A DNA stretch of 64,000 nucleotides from Labia minor (lineage: Eukaryota > Arthropoda > Insecta > Dermaptera > Spongiphoridae). Below are positions 12,767-25,149 of the stretch, one piece after another. The DNA is taken from positions 2,294,001 through 2,358,000 of the forward strand of contig OY720344.1 in the NCBI GenBank assembly GCA_963082975.1, in the 5' to 3' direction. The notes under the pieces are model-generated. The model worked only from the letters and a program-made list of their open reading frames with translations. It had not been told where the DNA came from and searched no databases. The position numbers were made by a program, and so were the translations under genes. Numbering within the stretch: position 1 is the stretch's first letter; every line of letters starts with the position of its first letter.

Positions 12767-14518
12767 CTAGGTTTTCAACATAAAAAATTAATTATTCATC
12801 AGAAATATCAATAATATATTTTTTTAATATTTTTATGTTGTAAAATGAACGAATTTATTATTTATTTTTTAAAATTTCATTTTTTAATTTTCCCGTAAGA
12901 ATTATGAAAGGTCATCTTAGGATGACCCTAGGTTTTCGGCATAAAAAATAATTTTTAGTAAGAAATATGAATAATATATTTTTTTAATATTTTTATGATG
13001 TAAAATGAACGAATTTATTATTTATTTTTAAAAATTTCATTTTTTAATTTTCCCGTAAAAATTATGAAAGGTCATCTTAGGATGACCCTAGGTTTTCGGC
13101 ATAAAAAAATAATTATTCATCAGAAATATCAATAATATATTATTTTAATATTTTTATGATGTAAAATGAACGAATTTATTATTTATTTTTAAAAATTTCA
13201 TTTTTTAATTTTCCCGTAAAAATTATGAAAGGTCATCTTAGGATGACCCTAGGTTTTCGGCATAAAAAAATAATTATTCATCAGAAATATGAATAATATA
13301 TTTTTTTAATATTTTTATGATGTAAAATGAACGAATTTATTATTTATTTTTAAAAATTTCATTTTTTAATTTTCCCGTAAAAATTATGAAAGGTCATCGT
13401 AGGATGACCCTAGGTTTTCGGCATAAAAAAATAATTTTTAGTAAGAAATATGAATAATATATTTTTTTACTATTTTTATCATGTAAAATGAACGAATTTA
13501 TTATTTATTTTTAAAAATTTCATTTTTTAATTTTCCCGTAAAAATTATGAAAGGTCATCTTAGGATGACCCTAGGTTTTCGGCATAAAAAAATAATTATT
13601 CATCAGAAATATCAATAATATATTTTTTTAATATTTTTATGATGTAAAATGAACGAATTTATTATTTATTTTTAAAACTTTTCATTTTTTAATTTTCCCG
13701 TAACAATTATGGAAGGTCATCGTAGGATGACCCTAGGTTTTCGGCATAAAAAATAATTTTTAGTAAGAAAAATGAATAATATATTTTTTTAATATTTTTA
13801 TGATGTAAAATGAACGAATTTATTATTTATTTTTTAAAATTTCATTTTTTAATATTCCCGTAAAAATTATGAAAGGTCATCTTAGGATGACCCTAGGTTT
13901 TCGGCATAAATAAATAATTATTCATCAGAAATATGAATAATATATTTTTTTAATATTTTTATGATGTAAAATGAACGAATTTATTATTTATTTTTAAAAA
14001 TTTCATTTTTAATTTTCCCGTAAAAATTATGAAAGGTCATCGTAAGATGACCCTAGGTTTTCGGCATAAAAAATTAATTATTCATCAGAAATATCAATAA
14101 TATATTTTTTTAATATTTTTATGATGTAAAATGAACGAATTTATTATTTATTTTTAAAAATTTCATTTTTTAATTTTCCCGTAAAAATTATGAAAGGTCA
14201 TATTAGGATGACCCTAGGTTTTCGGCAAAAAAAAATAATTATTCATCAGAAATATCAATAATATATTTTTTTAAAATTTTTATGATGTAAAATGAACGAA
14301 TTTATTATTTATTTTTAAAACATTTCATTTTTTCATTTTCCCGTAAAAATTATGAAAGGTCATCGTAGGATGACCCTAGGTTTTCGGCATAAAAAAATAA
14401 TTTTTAGTTAGAAATATGAATAATATATTTTTTTAATATTTTTATGATGTAAAATGAACGAATTTATTATTTATTTTTAAAAATTTCATTTTTTAATTTT
14501 CCCGTAAAAATTATGAAA
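12749..14518 (+). repeat. Region B HOR unit 3, internally deleted (11 monomers, 1770 bp)
   Basis: It begins like units 1 and 2 (palindrome monomer, then a CCCGTAAGAATT monomer with CTTAGG), but TATTATTTTA follows only 389 bp after the start instead of 2001 bp. About ten whole monomers (1612 bp) are missing relative to unit 1. The right part (AACAATTATGG at 13715, AATAAATAATT near 13909, GTAAGATG near 14043, ATATTAGG at 14196) is in the usual order. The spacing from TATTATTTTA to the AACAATTATGG monomer (577 bp) is the same as in unit 1. The deletion is in register, as expected of exchange between misaligned monomers. Confidence 0.85.
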
Positions 14519-14536
14519 GGTCATCCTAGGATGACC
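14519..14536. repeat. 18-bp perfect palindrome, start of unit 4
   Basis: CTAG-centred palindrome with linked TTTTCAACAT, preceded by the GTTAG-type monomer at 14358. Confidence 0.95.
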
Positions 14537-17096
14537 CTAGGTTTTCAACATAAAAAATTAATTATTCATCAGAAATATCAATAATATATTTTTTTAATAT
14601 TTTTATGTTGTAAAATGAACGAATTTATTATTTATTTTTTAAAATTTCATTTTTTAATTTTCCCGTAAGAATTATGAAAGGTCATCTTAGGATGACCCTA
14701 GGTTTTCGGCATAAAAAATAATTTTTAGTAAGAAATATGAATAATATATTTTTTTAATATTTTTATGATGTAAAATGAACGAATTTATTATTTATTTTTA
14801 AAAATTTCATTTTTTAATTTTCCCGTAAAAATTATGAAAGGTCATCTTAGGATGACCCTAGGTTTTCGGCATAAAAAAATAATTATTCATCAGAAATATC
14901 AATAATATATTTTTTTAATATTTTTATGATGTAAAATGAACGAATTTATTATTTATTTTTAAAAAATTTCATTTTGTCATTTTCCCGTAAAAATTATGAA
15001 AGGTCATCTTAGGATGACCCTAGGTTTTCGGCATAAAAAAATAATTTTTAGTAAGAAATATGAATAATATATTTTTTTAATATTTTTATGATGTAAAATG
15101 AACGAATTTATTATTTATTTTTAAAAATTTCATTTTTAAATTTCCCGTAAAAATTATGAAAGGTCATCGTAAGATGACCCTAGGTTTTCGGCATAAAAAA
15201 TTAATTATTCATCAGAAATATCAATAATATATTTTTTTAATATTTTTATGATGTAAAATGAACGAATTTATTATTTATTTTTAAAAATTTCATTTTTTAA
15301 TTTTCCCGTAAAAATTATGAAAGGTCATCTTAGGATGACCCTAGGTTTTCGGCATAAAAAAATAATTATTCATCAGAAATATCAATAATATATTTTTTTA
15401 ATATTTTTATGATGTAAAATGAACGAATTTATTATTTATTTTTAAAACATTTCATTTTTTAATTTGCCCGTAACAATTATGGAAGGTCATCGTAGGATGA
15501 CCCTAGGTTTTCGGCATAAAAAATTTTTTTTAGTAAGAAAAATGAATAATATATTTTTTTAATATTTTTCTGATGTAAAATGAACGAATTTATTATTTAT
15601 TTTTTAAAATTTCATTTTTTAATTTTCCCGTAAAAATTATGAAAGGTCATCTTAGGATGACCCTAGGTTTTCGGCATAAAAAAATAATTATTCATCAGAA
15701 ATATGAATAATATATTTTTTTAATATTTTTATGATGTAAAATGAACGAATTTATTATTTATTTTTAAAACATTTCATTTTTTAATTTTCCCGTAAAAATT
15801 ATGAAAGGTCATCTTAGGATGACCCTAGGTTTTCGGCATAAAAAAATAATTATTCATCAGAAATATCAATAATATATTTTTTTAATATTTTTATGATGTA
15901 AAATGAACGAATTTATTATTTATTTTTAAAAATTTCATTTTTTAATTTTCCCGTAAAAATTATGAAAGGTCATCTTAGGATGACCCTAGGTTTTCGGCAT
16001 AAAAAAATAATTATTCATCAGAAATATGAATAATATATTTTTTTAATATTTTTATGTTGTAAAATGAACGAATTTATTATTTATTTTTAAAAATTTCATT
16101 TTTTAATTTTCCCGTAAAAATTATGAAAGGTCATCGTAGGATGACCCTAGGTTTTCGGCATAAAAAAATAATTTTTAGTAAGAAATATGAATAATATATT
16201 TTTTTAATATTTTTATGATGTAAAATGAACGAATTTATTATTTATTTTTAAAAATTTCATTTTTTAATTTTCCCGTAAAAATTATGAAAGGTCATCTTAG
16301 GATGACCCTAGGTTTTCGTCATAAAAAAATAATTATTCATCAGAAATATGAATAATATATTTTTTTAATATTTTTATGATGTAAAATGAACGAATTTATT
16401 ATTTATTTTTAAAACATTTCATTTTTTAATTTTCCCGTAAAAATTATGAAAGGTCATCTTAGGATGACCCTAGGTTTTCGGCATAAAAAAATAATTATTC
16501 ATCAGAAATATCAATAATATATTATTTTAATATTTTTATGATGTAAAATGAACGAATTTATTATTTATTTTTAAAAATTTCATTTTTTAATTTTCCCGTA
16601 AAAATTATGAAAGGTCATCTTAGGATGACCCTAGGTTTTCGGCATAAAAAAATAATTATTCATCAGAAATATGAATAATATATTTTTTTAATATTTTTAT
16701 GATGTAAAATGAACGAATTTATTATTTATTTTTAAAAATTTCATTTTTTAATTTTCCCGTAAAAATTATGAAAGGTCATCGTAGGATGACCCTAGGTTTT
16801 CGGCATAAAAAAATAATTTTTAGTAAGAAATATGAATAATATATTTTTTTAATATTTTTATCATGTAAAATGAACGAATTTATTATTTATTTTTAAAAAT
16901 TTCATTTTTTAATTTTCCCGTAAAAATTATGAAAGGTCATCTTAGGATGACCCTAGGTTTTCGGCATAAAAAAATAATTATTCATCAGAAATATCAATAA
17001 TATATTTTTTTAATATTTTTATGATGTAAAATGAACGAATTTATTATTTATTTTTAAAACTTTTCATTTTTTAATTTTCCCGTAACAATTATGAAA

Positions 17097-17258
17097 GGTC
17101 ATCTTAGGATGACCCTAGGTTTTCGGCATAAAAAAATAATTATTCATCAGAAATATCAATAATATATTTTTTTAATATTTTTATGATGTAAAATGAACGA
17201 ATTTATTATTTATTTTTAAAACTTTTCATTTTTTAATTTTCCCGTAACAATTATGGAA
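17097..17258 (+). repeat. Chimeric monomer after an AACAATTATG junction
   Basis: Elsewhere CCCGTAACAATTATGG is followed by AAGGTCATCGTAGG. Here CCCGTAACAATTATG is followed by AAAGGTCATCTTAGG and the CAATAAT allele, which normally come after CCCGTAAAAATTATG. The switch falls between about 17084 and 17104. The monomers on both sides carry the scarce AAAACTTTTC form. This is the signature of an exchange between two monomer types inside one unit. The same chimera recurs 3705 bp downstream at 20802. Confidence 0.75.
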
Positions 17259-18384
17259 GGTCATCGTAGGATGACCCTAGGTTTTCGGCATAAAAAATAA
17301 TTTTTAGTAAGAAAAATGAATAATATATTTTTTTAATATTTTTATGATGTAAAATGAACGAATTTATTATTTATTTTTTAAAATTTCATTTTTTAATTTT
17401 CCCGTAAAAATTATGAAAGGTCATCTTAGGATGACCCTAGGTTTTCGGCATAAATAAATAATTATTCATCAGAAATATGAATAATATATTTTTTTAATAT
17501 TTTTATGATGTAAAATGAACGAATTTATTATTTATTTTTAAAAATTTCATTTTTAATTTTCCCGTAAAAATTATGAAAGGTCATCGTAAGATGACCCTAG
17601 GTTTTCGGCATAAAAAAATAATTATTCATCAGAAATATCAATAATATATTTTTTTAATATTTTTATGATGTAAAATGAACGAATTTATTATTTATTTTTA
17701 AAAATTTCATTTTTTAATTTTCCCGTAAAAATTATGAAAGGTCATATTAGGATGACCCTAGGTTTTCGGCAAAAAAAAATAATTATTCATCAGAAATATC
17801 AATAATATATTTTTTTAAAATTTTTATGATGTAAAATGAACGAATTTATTATTTATTTTTAAAACATTTCATTTTTTAATTTTCCCGTAAAAATTATGAA
17901 AGGTCATCGTAGGATGACGCTAGGTTTTCAACATAAAAAATTAATTATTCATCAGAAATATCAATAATATATTTTTTTAATATTTTTATGTTGTAAAATG
18001 AACGAATTTATTATTTATTTTTTAAAATTTCATTTTTTAATTTTCCCGTAAGAATTATGAAAGGTCATCTTAGGATGAACCTAGGTTTTCGGCATAAAAA
18101 AATAATTTTTAGTAAGAAATATGAATAATATATTTTTTTAATATTTTTATGTTGTAAAATGAACGAATTTATTAATTATTTTTTAAAATTTCATTTTTTA
18201 ATTTTCCCGTAAAAATTATGAAAGGTCATATTAGGATGACCCTAGGTTTTCGGCATAAAAAAATAATTATTCATCAGAAATATCAATAATATATTTTTTT
18301 AATATTTTTATGATGTAAAATGAACGAATTTATTATTTATTTTTAAAAATTTCATTTTTTAATTTTCCCGTAAAAATTATGAAA

Positions 18385-18402
18385 GGTCATCCTAGGATGA
18401 CC
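18385..18402. repeat. 18-bp perfect palindrome, start of unit 5
   Basis: CTAG-centred palindrome with linked TTTTCAACAT. The preceding monomer (18224) is the ATATTAGG type, not the usual GTTAG type, so the unit boundary has been recombined. Confidence 0.95.
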
Positions 18403-19026
18403 CTAGGTTTTCAACATAAAAAATTAATTATTCATCAGAAATATCAATAATATATTTTTTTAATATTTTTATGTTGTAAAATGAACGAATTTATTATTTA
18501 TTTTTTAAAATTTCATTTTTTAATTTTCCCGTAAGAATTATGAAAGGTCATCTTAGGATGACCCTAGGTTTTCGGCATAAAAAATAATTTTTAGTAAGAA
18601 ATATGAATAATATATTTTTTTAATATTTTTATGATGTAAAATGAACGAATTTATTATTTATTTTTAAAAATTTCATTTTTTAATTTTCCCGTAAAAATTA
18701 TGAAAGGTCATCTTAGGATGACCCTAGGTTTTCGGCATAAAAAAATAATTTTTAGTAAGAAATATGAATAATATATTTTTTTAATATTTTTATGATGTAA
18801 AATGAACGAATTTATTATTTATTTTTAAAAATTTCATTTTTAAATTTCCCGTAAAAATTATGAAAGGTCATCGTAAGATGACCCTAGGTTTTCGGCATAA
18901 AAAATTAATTATTCATCAGAAATATCAATAATATATTTTTTTAATATTTTTATGATGTAAAATGAACGAATTTATTATTTATTTTTAAAAATTTCATTTT
19001 TTAATTTTCCCGTAAAAATTATGAAA

Positions 19027-19188
19027 GGTCATCTTAGGATGACCCTAGGTTTTCGGCATAAAAAAATAATTTTTAGTAAGAAATATCAATAATATATTTT
19101 TTTAATATTTTTATGATGTAAAATGAACGAATTTATTATTTATTTTTAAAACATTTCATTTTTTAATTTGCCCGTAACAATTATGGAA
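19027..19188 (+). repeat. Recombinant-allele monomer in unit 5
   Basis: TTTAGTAAG with CAATAAT, the same rare combination and the same place in the unit as 10653. Confidence 0.8.
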
Positions 19189-20801
19189 GGTCATCGTAGG
19201 ATGACCCTAGGTTTTCGGCATAAAAAATTTTTTTTAGTAAGAAAAATGAATAATATATTTTTTTAATATTTTTCTGATGTAAAATGAACGAATTTATTAT
19301 TTATTTTTTAAAATTTCATTTTTTAATTTTCCCGTAAAAATTATGAAAGGTCATCTTAGGATGACCCTAGGTTTTCGGCATAAAAAAATAATTATTCATC
19401 AGAAATATGAATAATATATTTTTTTAATATTTTTATGATGTAAAATGAACGAATTTATTATTTATTTTTAAAACATTTCATTTTTTAATTTTCCCGTAAA
19501 AATTATGAAAGGTCATCTTAGGATGACCCTAGGTTTTCGGCATAAAAAAATAATTATTCATCAGAAATATCAATAATATATTTTTTTAATATTTTTATGA
19601 TGTAAAATGAACGAATTTATTATTTATTTTTAAAAATTTCATTTTTTAATTTTCCCGTAAAAATTATGAAAGGTCATCTTAGGATGACCCTAGGTTTTCG
19701 GCATAAAAAAATAATTATTCATCAGAAATATGAATAATATATTTTTTTAATATTTATTATGTTGTAAAATGAACGAATTTATTATTTATTTTTAAAAATT
19801 TCATTTTTTAATTTTCCCGTAAAAATTATGAAAGGTCATCGTAGGATGACCCTAGGTTTTCGGCATAAAAAAATAATTTTTAGTAAGAAATATGAATAAT
19901 ATATTTTTTTAATATTTTTATGATGTAAAATGAACGAATTTATTATTTATTTTTAAAAATTTCATTTTTTAATTTTCCCGTAAAAATTATGAAAGGTCAT
20001 CTTAGGATGACCCTAGGTTTTCGTCATAAAAAAATAATTATTCATCAGAAATATGAATAATATATTTTTTTAATATTTTTATGATGTAAAATGAACGAAT
20101 TTATTATTTATTTTTAAAACATTTCATTTTTTAATTTTCCCGTAAAAATTATGAAAGGTCATCTTAGGATGACCCTAGGTTTTCGGCATAAAAAAATAAT
20201 TATTCATCAGAAATATCAATAATATATTATTTTAATATTTTTATGATGTAAAATGAACGAATTTATTATTTATTTTTAAAAATTTCATTTTTTAATTTTC
20301 CCGTAAAAATTATGAAAGGTCATCTTAGGATGACCCTAGGTTTTCGGCATAAAAAAATAATTATTCATCAGAAATATGAATAATATATTTTTTTAATATT
20401 TTTATGATGTAAAATGAACGAATTTATTATTTATTTTTAAAAATTTCATTTTTTAATTTTCCCGTAAAAATTATGAAAGGTCATCGTAGGATGACCCTAG
20501 GTTTTCGGCATAAAAAAATAATTTTTAGTAAGAAATATGAATAATATATTTTTTTAATATTTTTATCATGTAAAATGAACGAATTTATTATTTATTTTTA
20601 AAAATTTCATTTTTTAATTTTCCCGTAAAAATTATGAAAGGTCATCTTAGGATGACCCTAGGTTTTCGGCATAAAAAAATAATTATTCATCAGAAATATC
20701 AATAATATATTTTTTTAATATTTTTATGATGTAAAATGAACGAATTTATTATTTATTTTTAAAACTTTTCATTTTTTAATTTTCCCGTAACAATTATGAA
20801 A

Positions 20802-20963
20802 GGTCATCTTAGGATGACCCTAGGTTTTCGGCATAAAAAAATAATTATTCATCAGAAATATCAATAATATATTTTTTTAATATTTTTATGATGTAAAATG
20901 AACGAATTTATTATTTATTTTTAAAACTTTTCATTTTTTAATTTTCCCGTAACAATTATGGAA
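20802..20963 (+). repeat. Chimeric monomer, copy in unit 5
   Basis: Same AACAATTATG-to-AAAGGTCATCTTAGG switch as at 17097, 3705 bp downstream. Its presence in both units shows the exchange happened before unit 4 and unit 5 separated. Confidence 0.75.
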
Positions 20964-23540
20964 GGTCATCGTAGGATGACCCTAGGTTTTCGGCATAAAA
21001 AATAATTTTTAGTAAGAAAAATGAATAATATATTTTTTTAATATTTTTATGATGTAAAATGAACGAATTTATTATTTATTTTTAAAAATTTCATTTTTTA
21101 ATTTTCCCGTAAAAATTATGAAAGGTCATCTTAGGATGACCCTAGGTTTTCGGCATAAAAAAATAATTATTCATCAGAAATATCAATAATATATTTTTTT
21201 AATATTTTTATGATGTAAAATGAACGAATTTATTATTTATTTTTAAAACATTTCATTTTTTAATTTTCCCTTAACAATTATGGAAGGTCATCGTAGGATG
21301 ACCCTAGGTTTTCGGCATAAAAAATAATTTTTAGTAAGAAAAATGAATAATATATTTTTTTAATATTTTTATGATGTAAAATGAACGAATTTATTATTTA
21401 TTTTTTAAAATTTCATTTTTTAATTTTCCCGTAAAAATTATGAAAGGTCATCTTAGGATGACCCTAGGTTTTCGGCATAAAAAAATAATTATTCATCAGA
21501 AATATGAATAATATATTTTTTTAATATTTTTATGATGTAAAATGAACGAATTTATTATTTATTTTTAAAAATTTCATTTTTTAATTTTCCCGTAAAAATT
21601 ATGAAAGGTCATCTTAGGATGACCCTAGGTTTTCGGCATAAAAAAATAATTATTCATCAGAAATATGAATAATATATTTTTTTAATATTTTTATGATGTA
21701 AAATGAACGAATTTATTATTTATTTTTAAAACATTTCATTTTTTAATTTTCCCGTAAAAATTATGAAAGGTCATCTTAGGATGACCCTAGGTTTTCGGCA
21801 TAAAAAAATAATTATTCATCAGAAATATCAATAATATATTTTTTTAATATTTTTATGATGTAAAATGAACGAATTTATTATTTATTTTTAAAAATTTCAT
21901 TTTTTAATTTTCCCGTAAAAATTATGAAAGGTCATCTTAGGATGACCCTAGGTTTTCGGCATAAAAAAATAATTATTCATCAGAAATATGAATAATATAT
22001 TTTTTTAATATTTTTATGATGTAAAATGAACGAATTTATTATTTATTTTTAAAACATTTCATTTTTTAATTTTCCCGTAAAAATTATGAAAGGTCATCTT
22101 AGGATGACCCTAGGTTTTCGGCATAAAAAAATAATTATTCATCAGAAATATCAATAATATATTATTTTAATATTTTTATGATGTAAAATGAACGAATTTA
22201 TTATTTATTTTTAAAAATTTCATTTTTTAATTTTCCCGTAAAAATTATGAAAGGTCATCTTAGGATGACCCTAGGTTTTCGGCATAAAAAAATAATTATT
22301 CATCAGAAATATGAATAATATATTTTTTTAATATTTTTATGATGTAAAATGAACGAATTTATTATTTATTTTTAAAAATTTCATTTTTTAATTTTCCCGT
22401 AAAAATTATGAAAGGTCATCGTAGGATGACCCTAGGTTTTCGGCATAAAAAAATAATTTTTAGTAAGAAATATGAATAATATATTTTTTTAATATTTTTA
22501 TCATGTAAAATGAACGAATTTATTATTTATTTTTAAAAATTTCATTTTTTAATTTTCCCGTAAAAATTATGAAAGGTCATCTTAGGATGACCCTAGGTTT
22601 TCGGCATAAAAAAATAATTATTCATCAGAAATATCAATAATATATTTTTTTAATATTTTTATGATGTAAAATGAACGAATTTATTATTTATTTTTAAAAC
22701 TTTTCATTTTTTAATTTTCCCGTAACAATTATGGAAGGTCATCGTAGGATGACCCTAGGTTTTCGGCATAAAAAATAATTTTTAGTAAGAAAAATGAATA
22801 ATATATTTTTTTAATATTTTTATGATGTAAAATGAACGAATTTATTATTTATTTTTTAAAATTTCATTTTTTAATTTTCCCGTAAAAATTATGAAAGGTC
22901 ATCTTAGGATGACCCTAGGTTTTCGGCATAAATAAATAATTATTCATCAGAAATATGAATAATATATTTTTTTAATATTTTTATGATGTAAAATGAACGA
23001 ATTTATTATTTATTTTTAAAAATTTCATTTTTAATTTTCCCGTAAAAATTAGGAAAGGTCATCGTAAGATGACCCTAGGTTTTCGGCATAAAAAATTAAT
23101 TATTCATCAGAAATATCAATAATATATTTTTTTAATATTTTTATGATGTAAAATGAACGAATTTATTATTTATTTTTAAAAATTTCATTTTTTAATTTTC
23201 CCGTAAAAATTATGAAAGGTCATATTAGGATGACCCTAGGTTTTCGGCAAAAAAAAATAATTATTCATCAGAAATATCAATAATATATTTTTTTAAAATT
23301 TTTATGATGTAAAATGAACGAATTTATTATTTATTTTTAAAACATTTCATTTTTTCATTTTCCCGTAAAAATTATGAAAGGTCATCGTAGGATGACCCTA
23401 GGTTTTCGGCATAAAAAAATAATTTTTAGTTAGAAATATGAATAATATATTTTTTTAATATTTTTATGATGTAAAATGAACGAATTTATTATTTATTTTT
23501 AAAAATTTCATTTTTTAATTTTCCCGTAAAAATTATGAAA

Positions 23541-23558
23541 GGTCATCCTAGGATGACC
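23541..23558. repeat. 18-bp perfect palindrome, last copy in window
   Basis: CTAG-centred palindrome with TTTTCAACAT, preceded by the GTTAG-type monomer (23380). No further CTAG-centred copy was seen downstream, so this marks the right edge of region B. Confidence 0.95.
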
Positions 23559-25149
23559 CTAGGTTTTCAACATAAAAAATTAATTATTCATCAGAAATAT
23601 CAATAATATATTTTTTTAATATTTTTATGTTGTAAAATGAACGAATTTATTATTTATTTTTTAAAATTTCATTTTTTAATTTTCCCGTAAGAATTATGAA
23701 AGGTCATCTTAGGATGACCCTAGGTTTTCGGCATAAAAAATAATTTTTAGTAAGAAATATGAATAATATATTTTTTTAATATTTTTATGATGTAAAATGA
23801 ACGAATTTATTATTTATTTTTAAAAATTTCATTTTTTAATTTTCCCGTAACAATTATGGAAGGTCATCGTAGGATGACCCTAGGTTTTCGGCATAAAAAA
23901 TAATTTTTAGTAAGAAAAATGAATAATATATTTTTTTAATATTTTTATGATGTAAAATGAACGAATTTATTATTTATTTTTAAAACATTTCATTTTTTAA
24001 TTTTCCCGTAACAATTATGGAAGGTCATCGTAGGATGACCCTAGGTTTTCGGCATAAAAAATTATTTTTAGTAAGAAAAATGAATAATATATTTTTTTAA
24101 TATTTTTATGATGTAAAATGAACGAATTTATTATTTATTTTTTAAAATTTCATTTTTTAATTTTCCCGTAAAAATTATGAAATGTCATCTTAGGATGACC
24201 CTAGGTTTTCGGCATAAAAAAATAATTATTCATCAGAAATATGAATAATATATTTTTTTAATATTTTTATGATGTAAAATGAACGAATTTATTATTTATT
24301 TTTAAAACATTTCATTTTTTAATTTTCCCGTAAAAATTATGAAAGGTCATCGTAGGATGACGCTAGGTTTTCAACATAAAAAATTAATTATTCATCAGAA
24401 ATATCAATAATATATTTTTTTAATATTTTTATGTTGTAAAATGAACGAATTTATTATTTATTTTTTAAAATTTCATTTTTTAATTTTCCCGTAAAAATTA
24501 TGAAATGTCATATTAGGATGACCCTAGGTTTTCGGCATAAAAAAATAATTATTCATCAGAAATATCAATAATATATTTTTTTAATATTTTTATGATGTAA
24601 AATGAACGAATTTATTATTTATTTTTAAAAATTTCATTTTTTAATTTTACCGTAAAAATTATGAAAGGTCATCGTAGGATGACCCTAGGTTTTCGGCATA
24701 AAAAATTAATTATTCATCAGAAATATCAATAATATATTTTTTTAATATTTTTATGATGTAAAATGAACGAATTTATTATTTATTTTTTAAAATTTCATTT
24801 TTTAATTTTCCCGTAAAAATTATGAAAGGTCATCGTAGGATGACCCTAGGTTTTCGGCATAAAAAATAATTTTTAGTAAGAAATATGAATAATATATTTT
24901 TTTAATATTTTTATGATGTAAAATGAACGAATTTATTATTTATTTTTAAAAATTTCATTTTTTAATTTTCCCGTAAAAATTATGAAAGGTCATCTTAGGA
25001 TGACCCTAGGTTTTCGGCATAAAAAAATAATTATTCATCAGAAATATCAATAATATATTTTTTTAATATTTTTATGATGTAAAATGAACGAATTTATTAT
25101 TTATTTTTAAAACATTTCATTTTTTAATTTTCCCTTAACAATTATGGAA
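23541..25149 (+). repeat. Transition between regions B and C (10 monomers)
   Basis: It starts with the usual opening of a B unit (palindrome monomer, then CCCGTAAGAATT) but leaves that order after two monomers. Two AACAATTATGG monomers follow each other directly (23862, 24023), which I saw nowhere else. Then come monomers with the arm variant TGTCAT (24184 and 24505), GATGACGCTAGG/TTTTCAAC (24345), a TTACCGTAA monomer (24649) and ordinary types. The mixture indicates a recombination junction between HOR families. No gene. Confidence 0.75.

Larger units (their letters stand above)
14519..18384 (+). repeat. Region B HOR unit 4 (24 monomers, 3866 bp)
   Basis: The most complete unit. It has the palindrome monomer, GTCA variant (about 14971), TTTGCCCG monomer (15485), TATTATTTTA (16520), TATCATG (about 16861), AAAACTTTTC monomers, AACAATTATGG (17259), AATAAATAATT (about 17452), GTAAGATG (about 17586) and ATATTAGG with CGGCAAAA (17740). 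Beyond these it has a GATGACGCTAGG/TTTTCAAC monomer (17902), one with GATGAACC (18063) and a second ATATTAGG monomer (18224). The GACGCTAGG variant is otherwise seen only at 24345. A chimeric monomer starts at 17097. Confidence 0.85.
18385..23540 (+). repeat. Region B HOR unit 5 with internal duplication (32 monomers, 5156 bp)
   Basis: It matches unit 4 at an offset of 3704-3705 bp over the TTTGCCCG (19189), TATTATTTTA (20225) and AACAATTATGG (20964) landmarks. The GTCA monomer of units 1, 2 and 4 is missing. A second TATTATTTTA occurs at 22160, 1935 bp (12 monomers) after the first. It is followed again by the TATCATG monomer, the AAAACTTTTC/AACAATTATGG monomer (22737) and AATAAATAATT (about 22931). 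Unit 5 thus holds an extra 12-monomer segment. A private ATTTATTATGTTG insertion variant lies near 19751. Confidence 0.8.
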
